Assembly: GCF_014201875.1 (NCBI RefSeq)
Contig: NZ_JACHFL010000013.1
Coordinates: 1 to 64,000, forward strand
Direction of reading: 5' to 3'
DNA length: 64,000 nt
DNA from: Deinococcus humi
GTDB lineage: Bacteria > Deinococcota > Deinococci > Deinococcales > Deinococcaceae
Of the stretch, positions 58,368 to 64,000 are shown piece after piece (position 1 is the first letter of the stretch; the number at the start of each line of letters is the position of its first letter). The notes beneath the pieces were generated by a model. The model was given only the letters and a program-made list of their open reading frames with translations. It was not told the origin of the DNA and did no database searches. The translations under genes and the position numbers were made by a program.

Positions 58368-59368
58368 TCACTCCCGTAGCTGGGAAAGGCTTTTCCGAAG
58401 ACATCGCGCCAGGCGCCAAAGGCGTCCTCGGTCTCCCCATCTTTGTCGTATTCGAGGGCGATTTCGGTGAAGTACGCCGCCCAGCTGGCGTTCTCCGAGA
58501 TCTGCGTGCGGCGCAACCAGTCCACGCCGAGGTCCAGGTCAGGACCCAGACCTTTTGGGTCTGGGCAGGGCTGAAAGACGGCATCGGTGAGCCGCCCGAA
58601 GCAGCGCGCCAGCAGCTCTGGCAGGTCAAGGGTGTACATTTTGCCCTTGTCCTGCATCACGTTCGCGACCAGCGTCTCGAGGTGGTAGGACCCCAGCCGC
58701 GGCTTTTGCGTGGCGTTCCAGTACTTGACCAGCCGAACAAGCGACAGGAAGGCTTTCCCGTGCCGGTTCAGCGCAGCGGTGAGGCGGTCGGCGTCTGCCC
58801 GCGGATCGGTGCGCCACCAGTCCCCATTGCCGTTCGGGATCAGGTAGTGCTGCGTCATGCCGTCTTTCACCACGGGCACGGCGGGCACGAGGTCGAAATT
58901 CCAATCGTAAAAGTCCAGCTTCAGGCGCACCGCCTGCAGTCGACGGTCGACGCTTTCCACCTCCAGGTCTCGCAGACCCTTGATCTCGTTGCGAATGGCA
59001 TCGAGCACGGACCTGGAATTCACATCGTCCAGAAAGGCCCCGGTGAAGCGGGCCAGCGGACCCCTGGAAGCTTCAAGATCGAAGCCGAACCTATCGCGAC
59101 GGATGCTGGTGGGCCGGGCGGAACCAGGTTCGAGCACCACCAGCAAGTCCAGGTCATCGAGTGGCTGGCACTGGGTCTTGCGGGCAAAGGAGCCGTAAAC
59201 CAGGGGCTCTGCGCCCAGGCGCGGAAAATCGGACTTCTGTTCTGCCAGCTCTGCCACGCGCGTGGTGATGCTGTAGAGACTCAGCCGCGCCTTCTCGGTG
59301 AGCTCCGGAGGCAGGTCGACCACTTCATCGCGGAACTGGCAGAATGCGCCGTAGACCGTCCAGGCCAA
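58364..59368 (-). CDS. CD-NTase-like (SMODS) nucleotidyltransferase 1
   Basis: 334 aa from a TTG start; AGGAGG lies 6 bases upstream inside the end of hsdR. Core motif VYGSFARKTQCQPLDDLD (Gly-Ser at 59-60, acids at 71, 72 and 74) and Asp 159 in NFDLVPAVPV complete the three-acid site. The C-terminal helical region carries KAFLSLVRLVKYWN and GSYHLETLVANVM. It is expected to make a cyclic nucleotide on infection. hsdR stops one base upstream, the second copy overlaps by 4 bases downstream: a single tightly coupled transcript. Confidence 0.8.
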   Translation of the reverse strand: MAWTVYGAFCQFRDEVVDLPPELTEKARLSLYSITTRVAELAEQKSDFPRLGAEPLVYGSFARKTQCQPLDDLDLLVVLEPGSARPTSIRRDRFGFDLEASRGPLARFTGAFLDDVNSRSVLDAIRNEIKGLRDLEVESVDRRLQAVRLKLDFYDWNFDLVPAVPVVKDGMTQHYLIPNGNGDWWRTDPRADADRLTAALNRHGKAFLSLVRLVKYWNATQKPRLGSYHLETLVANVMQDKGKMYTLDLPELLARCFGRLTDAVFQPCPDPKGLGPDLDLGVDWLRRTQISENASWAAYFTEIALEYDKDGETEDAFGAWRDVFGKAFPSYGSE

Positions 59369-59369
59369 G

Positions 59370-62300
59370 CTAAGCCTCCTCGTCGCGCTGCTTCCTGAAC
59401 CCCTCGTAGACCAGGTCCAGCAGAATGGTGGCCAGGCCTTCCCGCACGTCTTTGCGGCCCAGCACCTGCTCGGCCATCGCCGTGTGGTTCTGCAGCGACT
59501 CGATCACTGTGCGCATCATCTCCGGACGGAAATCGCCGTGCAGGAAGCGTTCCTTGGTGTTCGCCGCCGCCTGCTGGGCGAGGACCGGGTTCTCCAGCAG
59601 CTTCCCACTGATGGTCTTCGCGTACCCGATTAGGTCCGCGTCGGTCAGTTCACCCTCGAACAGCCCGTTCATCTGCTCGACGAGCTGCTGCAGCGTGGTC
59701 TTCACCGGCGCGGCGCTCCCACTGCCCGCCGTCTGGGTGGGGCTCAGCTCCCCATCCGGGGCACCCTCGGGCACACCGTCCATCCCTGCGCCCCTGCGAA
59801 TCCGGTGGTGGGTCATCACCAGTCCGCTGAGGTCAACTTCGTCGTGCAGTCGCTCGGGGGCCAGCAGGGGCAGCAGCAGCCGGAAGACGGTGGCGCGCCG
59901 CGCCAGGTCCGGGTCGTCGTAGCTGATGATCTGCGACAGGAACTCGTACTGGCGCACGAACGTGCCCAGGTCATGGCGGAAGATTTCCAGCTCGCCACGT
60001 GCCTCGCTGCCCGCTGCAGCCGCCGTCCAGCGGTCCCGGAAGCGGTCCACCAGCGGCGCCAGCAGGCCCTGGAGCCTGGCCTGGGTGACGCCGACGGTGG
60101 CGTAGGCGTCCGAGATCGCGACGATCTCGGCGTCGATGTAGACGCCCACCCCGTCGAGCTTCGCCTGCAGCGCGTGCAGCAGGTTCGGGTCGGTCACGTC
60201 GGTCAGCGTCGCGGTGCGGTAGTACGGCAGGAAGGCTTCGAGCACCGCCTGCGGGTCATTGACGAAGTCCAGCACGAAGGTCTGGGTCTTGCCCGGATAC
60301 ACCCGGTTCAGGCGCGACAGGGTCTGAACTGCCTGCACACCGTCCAGGCGCTTGTCCACGTACATCGCCACCAGCTTGGGCTGGTCGAAGCCGGTCTGGT
60401 ACTTGTTGGCCACGATCAGCACCTGGTGGTGCTCAGAATCCAGCGCCTCGGGGATGCTCAGGCCCTCGAGCCGGTTCATGTTCGCCTCGGTGTAGGGGCC
60501 GATCTCCTTTCCCTGTTCGTCGCGGGTGACCTCGCCACTGAAGGCGACCAGCGTGCCCAGGGCGTAGCCGTGCTCCGAGATGTAGGCGTCAATTTTCTGC
60601 TTGTACTTCACCGCCGCCAGGCGCGACTCGGTTACGATCATCGCCTTGGCTTCGCCGCCGAGCAGCTGCGCCACGTTCTCGCGGAAGTGCTCCACGATGA
60701 TGGCCACGCGCTGCGCGATGTTGTGGTCATGTAGCTTGACCCAGCGGATCACGCTGGCGTGTGCGCGGCGCTGATCGACCTCGGCCCCATTCGGATCCTG
60801 CCCTTTGTAGGCGAGCTGCCAGGCGGTCTTGTACGCGGTGTAGTTGCGCAGCACGTCGAGAATGAAGCCTTCCTCGATCGCCTGCTGCATAGTGTACACG
60901 TGCAGCGCCTGGGGCAGGTTCCCCGGGCCGCGGGGCTGGCCCGGGTCCGGCAGGCGCCCGAAGCGCTGCAGGGTCTTGGCCTTGGGTGTGGCGGTAAAGG
61001 CGAAATAGCTGAGGTTGGCGCGGCCCACCTGATGCTCGAACGCCGAGGCCTCGCCGGCCAGCACGTCCTGGGCGTCCTCGTCGTCGCCCCCCAGCGCCTC
61101 GCGCAGGCGCACAGCGCTTTGCCCCGTCTGCGAGGAATGTGCCTCGTCCGCCACGATGGCGTAGCGCCCGGCGCGAATCCGCTCCAGCCTGGCCACCGCA
61201 GTCACGTCCAGCTTGCCCTTCTCGGTCAGGTGGCTTTGAAGCTGCTCGCCGGTCATGCCCCGCAGCCGGGTCAGGTAGGCCATGAACGCCGGGAACGTCT
61301 GGATGGTCAGGATGATGATCGCTGCGCCGCTCGACAGGGCTTTGGCCAGCTGGTCGGTCTTGACGTCCTTGTCGGTGATGCGCACCACCTGGCCGCTCTG
61401 CTGCTCGAATTGCGCCACCGTCTCCTGCAGCTGGTCATCCAGCACCGTGCGGTCGGTCAGCACGATCACGCTGTCGAAGACCTTCTTGTCGTCGACGTGC
61501 AGCGAGGCGAGCTGGTGGGTCAGCCAGGCGATGGTGTTCGACTTGCCCGAGCCGGCCGAGTGCTGGACCAGGTAGTCGTGACCGGCGCCTTCGGCGGCGA
61601 CCATCCAGCGCAGCAGCCGCACCGCCTGCAACTGGTGGTAGCGCGGAAAGATGATGCGCTCCTTGATCTCCTTCTGGCCACTCGTCAGGAAGCGCTCGGT
61701 GCGGGCCCAGTGCAGGTAGTGCTGCAGCAGTTCGAGCAGCGAATCTCGGGCCAGCACTTCCTTCCATAGGTATTCGCTGCGGTAGCCGCCGGTCACCGGC
61801 GGATTGCCCTTGCCCCCGTGGTGGCCGCGGTTGAACGGCAGGAACTGGGTGGTCTTGCCCTCCAGTCGCGTGGTCATGCGCACCTCGTCGGTGCTGACGG
61901 CGAAGTGGACCAGCGCACGGTGGCCGGCCAGCAGCGGCTCGGTCTTGTTGGTCTTGAGATCGCGTGGGGGGCGGTCTTCGCGGTACTGGCGCATGGCGTC
62001 GCCGATGCTCTGGGTCAGGTCGGTCTTGAGCTCTTCGGTGACGACCGGAATGCCGTTGACGAACAGCACCACGTCGATGGAGTCTTCCTTCTCGGTGCTG
62101 TAGCGCAGCTGGTTGATCGCGCGGCAGATCACCTGGTCATAGCGCGCTGCGAGGTCCGGGTTCATGCCGCTGGCCGGGCGGAACTGCACCAGCTGGAAGC
62201 GCGCGTTGACTTCCTTGAAGCCCTTGCGCAGCACGTGCAACGGGCCGTGTGTGTCCAGCTCCTCCGCCAGGCGGTCGAGGATGCGGCGGTCGGTGTCGCC

Positions 62301-62525
62301 CCCCTGGAGCTTCTGGACCTTGGCGTACTCGCCCGGCTGGGTTTCGCGCAGCCAGCTGATCACGTCGATCGGGTACAGGGCGCGCGCCTTGTCGTACGCG
62401 TACAGCCACTGGTCGCCGGCGGGCGTGCCGGGCGGGGGCGTGCGCAGGCCAACCTGCCAGCCAGTGGTTGTCATGTCGTCGAGCAGCTCGTGCTCGAAGT
62501 GCTTTTCCAGGTGAATTCCAGTCAT
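59370..62525 (-). CDS. hsdR: Type I restriction enzyme, R subunit
   Basis: 1051 aa, GGAGG before the ATG. N-terminal PD-(D/E)XK nuclease with VLFVNGIPVVTEELK (Glu-x-Lys near residue 164), then a superfamily 2 translocase: Walker A QHSAGSGKSNT (near 322), Walker B VADEAHSSQTG (near 460), motif III FTATPKAKT, motif V/VI region NKYQTGFDQPK and QTLSRLNRVYPGK. A C-terminal domain would bind the methylase. Translocates and cuts DNA lacking the host methylation. It sits between the nuclease-like gene and the two cyclase genes. Confidence 0.95.
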   Translation of the reverse strand: MTGIHLEKHFEHELLDDMTTTGWQVGLRTPPPGTPAGDQWLYAYDKARALYPIDVISWLRETQPGEYAKVQKLQGGDTDRRILDRLAEELDTHGPLHVLRKGFKEVNARFQLVQFRPASGMNPDLAARYDQVICRAINQLRYSTEKEDSIDVVLFVNGIPVVTEELKTDLTQSIGDAMRQYREDRPPRDLKTNKTEPLLAGHRALVHFAVSTDEVRMTTRLEGKTTQFLPFNRGHHGGKGNPPVTGGYRSEYLWKEVLARDSLLELLQHYLHWARTERFLTSGQKEIKERIIFPRYHQLQAVRLLRWMVAAEGAGHDYLVQHSAGSGKSNTIAWLTHQLASLHVDDKKVFDSVIVLTDRTVLDDQLQETVAQFEQQSGQVVRITDKDVKTDQLAKALSSGAAIIILTIQTFPAFMAYLTRLRGMTGEQLQSHLTEKGKLDVTAVARLERIRAGRYAIVADEAHSSQTGQSAVRLREALGGDDEDAQDVLAGEASAFEHQVGRANLSYFAFTATPKAKTLQRFGRLPDPGQPRGPGNLPQALHVYTMQQAIEEGFILDVLRNYTAYKTAWQLAYKGQDPNGAEVDQRRAHASVIRWVKLHDHNIAQRVAIIVEHFRENVAQLLGGEAKAMIVTESRLAAVKYKQKIDAYISEHGYALGTLVAFSGEVTRDEQGKEIGPYTEANMNRLEGLSIPEALDSEHHQVLIVANKYQTGFDQPKLVAMYVDKRLDGVQAVQTLSRLNRVYPGKTQTFVLDFVNDPQAVLEAFLPYYRTATLTDVTDPNLLHALQAKLDGVGVYIDAEIVAISDAYATVGVTQARLQGLLAPLVDRFRDRWTAAAAGSEARGELEIFRHDLGTFVRQYEFLSQIISYDDPDLARRATVFRLLLPLLAPERLHDEVDLSGLVMTHHRIRRGAGMDGVPEGAPDGELSPTQTAGSGSAAPVKTTLQQLVEQMNGLFEGELTDADLIGYAKTISGKLLENPVLAQQAAANTKERFLHGDFRPEMMRTVIESLQNHTAMAEQVLGRKDVREGLATILLDLVYEGFRKQRDEEA

Positions 62526-62550
62526 CGGGCCTCCAGGGCGTTCAAGGGCG

Positions 62551-63513
62551 TCAGCTCTGCTCGTAAGCGCGCTGGATCAGCTCTTTGGCCTTCTCCACGT
62601 CCGCGTCGTTCCTGATCGTCACTTCCAGGTCCCCGGTCGCCCAGTGGCCGATATTGCGCACATCGCGGGTGAAGCCGTCACCCAGAGGTACCGTGGTCGG
62701 GTCCAGCCGCAGGTAAAGCCACAGCTCTCCTCTGGCCGGGCCGGGAACGACGCAGACGAAGTTCTTCAGGCGGCGGTAGGCGAAGTACTGCTTCAGCGTC
62801 TTGAGCTGGATGTCGTCACCCAGGCTGAGCACGAACTCGTGCAATTGCTGGTGGCGGGCCTGCACCCCGGGCGTGCACTTCTGCAGAGCGACTTCCACGG
62901 GGGCCAGTCCAGCCGGAGGATCCACAGGGTCTGGGTCCGGCAGTCCAGGCACCGTCAGCGGAACCACAGGAACCCGAATCACCTCAGGCGCCCGGCGCGC
63001 AGCAGGTAGGGTCAGGGGCGTGTTGACCTGCTCGAGCATCAGGTGCTCCTCGCCGTACCGCCGGTAGCGGATCAGCTCGATGTTGCGTGGAATCTGCTGG
63101 ACGGCGTAGCTGTCGTACTTGGTGAATTCCCCGGCGATGCAGATCAGGCGTGGGCTGGTCCAATCGATGGCCCTAGCGGTCTCGATGCCCAGCCGATCTT
63201 GTACCAGCAGCTGAAACTCGGCGCGGTTGTTCACGAGCCAGTCCAGGTAGAACAGCCCCTGGTTGATGACGCTCTCGTGCATCTCGCGCTTGTATTCGAT
63301 GATCACGGGGAAGTTGTTCTCGTCAAGGCCAAGGGTGTCGATGCGGCCCCCGTACTTGGCGCCGGTGCTGTATTCGCTGGCGAGAAAGCGTACCCCCAGG
63401 AATGTCTCCAGGTGGCATTCCAGCAGGGTCTGCAGGTGCTTTTCGATGGTGAAGCGGCTGGCGGGGAGTTCGGCGACGTCGCTGCCCCGCAGGTGAAAGA
63501 GCTTGCTGCTCAC
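62551..63513 (-). CDS. PD-(D/E)XK nuclease-like protein with DUF5655 domain
   Basis: 320 aa from a GTG that overlaps the hsdS stop by 4 bases. N-terminal half: HLETFLGVRFLASEYST, then GRIDTLGLDENNFPVIIEYKRE, a PD-(D/E)XK core (Asp, Glu-x-Lys). C-terminal half from about residue 215 is DUF5655-like (TLKQYFAYRRLKNFVCVV, LYLRLDP). Such proteins are often encoded inside type I restriction operons, where their role is undefined; nucleic-acid binding or cleavage is likely. hsdR follows after 25 bases. Confidence 0.8.
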   Translation of the reverse strand: MSSKLFHLRGSDVAELPASRFTIEKHLQTLLECHLETFLGVRFLASEYSTGAKYGGRIDTLGLDENNFPVIIEYKREMHESVINQGLFYLDWLVNNRAEFQLLVQDRLGIETARAIDWTSPRLICIAGEFTKYDSYAVQQIPRNIELIRYRRYGEEHLMLEQVNTPLTLPAARRAPEVIRVPVVPLTVPGLPDPDPVDPPAGLAPVEVALQKCTPGVQARHQQLHEFVLSLGDDIQLKTLKQYFAYRRLKNFVCVVPGPARGELWLYLRLDPTTVPLGDGFTRDVRNIGHWATGDLEVTIRNDADVEKAKELIQRAYEQS

Positions 63514-64000
63514 GGGGCCACCTGGTTGCGGACGTCAATCTTGCCGGTGACGGCGGCGGTGATCAGGGCAGCACGGTGTTGGCGCATCAGGGCCATGCTG
63601 GCACGGACTTCCCCGGTCAGGGCGTCGATTTGCGCGAGCTGGGTGTCGAGGTGGTCGATGATGACGCGCTGTTCGTCCAACGGGGGCAGCGGCACCTGCA
63701 ACTCACGTATATCCGGCATGTAGATGGTCTGGTGGGTCGAGCCCATCATGAGCCGGGCGAACTCGTGCTTCATGCTTCGCAGCAAGTACAGCAGGTACTC
63801 CGGCAGTAGCCGTGGCCCGCACACCCAGTTGGCGAAGTCCTGGGTGGTGGCCATATCAGTTCCCAGGATCGCGCTGAAGCCGACCGAGGCGGTGCGGGAG
63901 AGAATGACGGTCCCGCTGGGCAGTAGGCGGGCTGCGGAATTCGCCATGCCGAGCTCGCTGATCTTTTCCTCGGTGTCCTCGATGTACTTCAGACGTCCAT
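63510..64000 (-). CDS. hsdS: Type I restriction specificity subunit, C-terminal part
   Basis: The frame is open to the window edge; 162 codons are visible. It shows the second half of a target-recognition domain (LKYIEDTEEKISELGMANS, ARLLPSGTVILSRTASVG) and the conserved region VPLPPLDEQRVIIDHLDTQL followed by a long helix ending HRAALITAAVTGKIDV. HsdS sets the DNA sequence that the complex recognises. The methylase gene hsdM should lie further right. Confidence 0.92.
   Translation of the reverse strand, partial: GRLKYIEDTEEKISELGMANSAARLLPSGTVILSRTASVGFSAILGTDMATTQDFANWVCGPRLLPEYLLYLLRSMKHEFARLMMGSTHQTIYMPDIRELQVPLPPLDEQRVIIDHLDTQLAQIDALTGEVRASMALMRQHRAALITAAVTGKIDVRNQVAP

Larger units (their letters stand above)
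52226..64000. mobile_element. Integrated element with primase-helicase and defence cargo, left part
   Basis: Starts at the tRNA-Arg fragment and continues beyond the window. It contains an excisionase-like HTH gene, a primase-helicase, a candidate origin, and a defence operon (type I restriction genes, two CD-NTases, a membrane effector). No integrase is seen here; it would be at the unseen right end, where an intact tRNA-Arg(CCT) copy is also expected. Confidence 0.65.

Noticed and set aside
57333..59368. Reading the two nucleotidyltransferases as MNT-type antitoxins of a HEPN/MNT pair
   Set aside because: They are about 340 residues with a long C-terminal helical region, far larger than MNT antitoxins, and no HEPN gene is adjacent.

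Overview
The window is high-GC bacterial chromosomal DNA, and I infer the genus Deinococcus. The reasons are the gene content (a CRP-family regulator of the DdrI type, PRC-barrel repeat protein, ureide/glyoxylate operon, many small conserved proteins of Deinococcus type) and a promoter habit typical of that lineage: at least eleven genes lack a Shine-Dalgarno site and instead have a TANNNT box ending 5-7 nt before the ATG, which implies leaderless mRNAs. No tool was run; all family calls are from reading motifs.

Region 1-14.7 kb is ordinary core genome: a beta-helix protein fragment, fumarase (fumC), an S9 peptidase with a coupled secreted protein, an M20 peptidase, a free-standing dsRNA-binding domain protein next to a HAD hydrolase and YraN, a hydroxyacid-oxoacid transhydrogenase, a secreted intradiol-dioxygenase-like protein, YjbQ, purA and a lipoprotein phosphodiesterase. 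At 14.7-14.9 kb lies a tRNA-Cys/tRNA-Val operon with promoter and terminator. From about 14.97 to 18.5 kb the sequence is decayed: a frameshifted helix-hairpin-helix gene, a truncated aspartate-racemase-like gene, one small leaderless gene and a degenerate copy of the 3' part of tRNA-Val, which together look like the scar of an old tRNA-targeted insertion.

Region 18.5-52.1 kb is core genome again. It holds a response regulator, an acyl-CoA dehydrogenase, the CRP-family regulator, a BCS1-like AAA ATPase, and a TetR/YhgE efflux-type pair with a shared operator. The main metabolic unit is at 27.4-36.5 kb on the minus strand: malate synthase (aceB), an IclR regulator, a second malate-synthase-like enzyme, allantoate amidohydrolase, allantoinase, ureidoglycine aminohydrolase and malic enzyme. 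Read in order this turns allantoin into ammonia, CO2 and glyoxylate, condenses glyoxylate with acetyl-CoA to malate, and decarboxylates malate to pyruvate. It is followed by a PRC-barrel repeat protein, cysK, a DUF4142 protein, a lipoprotein aminopeptidase, ackA-pta, a CapD/WbpM-type dehydratase, a REC-GAF-GGDEF protein and a PAS histidine kinase.

At 52,176-52,225 a 50-nt 3' fragment of tRNA-Arg(CCT) with its terminator marks the left end of an integrated element that runs past the right edge of the window. The element begins with an excisionase-like HTH protein and a large primase-helicase (RepB/AEP-like plus D5/SF3) carrying an internal 93-bp tandem duplication. These are followed by an AT-rich stretch bracketed by a perfect 19-bp inverted repeat, a candidate replication origin. 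Its cargo is one tightly packed minus-strand operon: hsdS (partial), a PD-(D/E)XK/DUF5655 nuclease, hsdR, two tandem CD-NTase (SMODS-like) nucleotidyltransferases, and a four-helix membrane protein of the S-4TM effector type. This is a type I restriction system co-transcribed with a CBASS-like signalling module that has two catalytically complete cyclases, the most interesting feature of the window.
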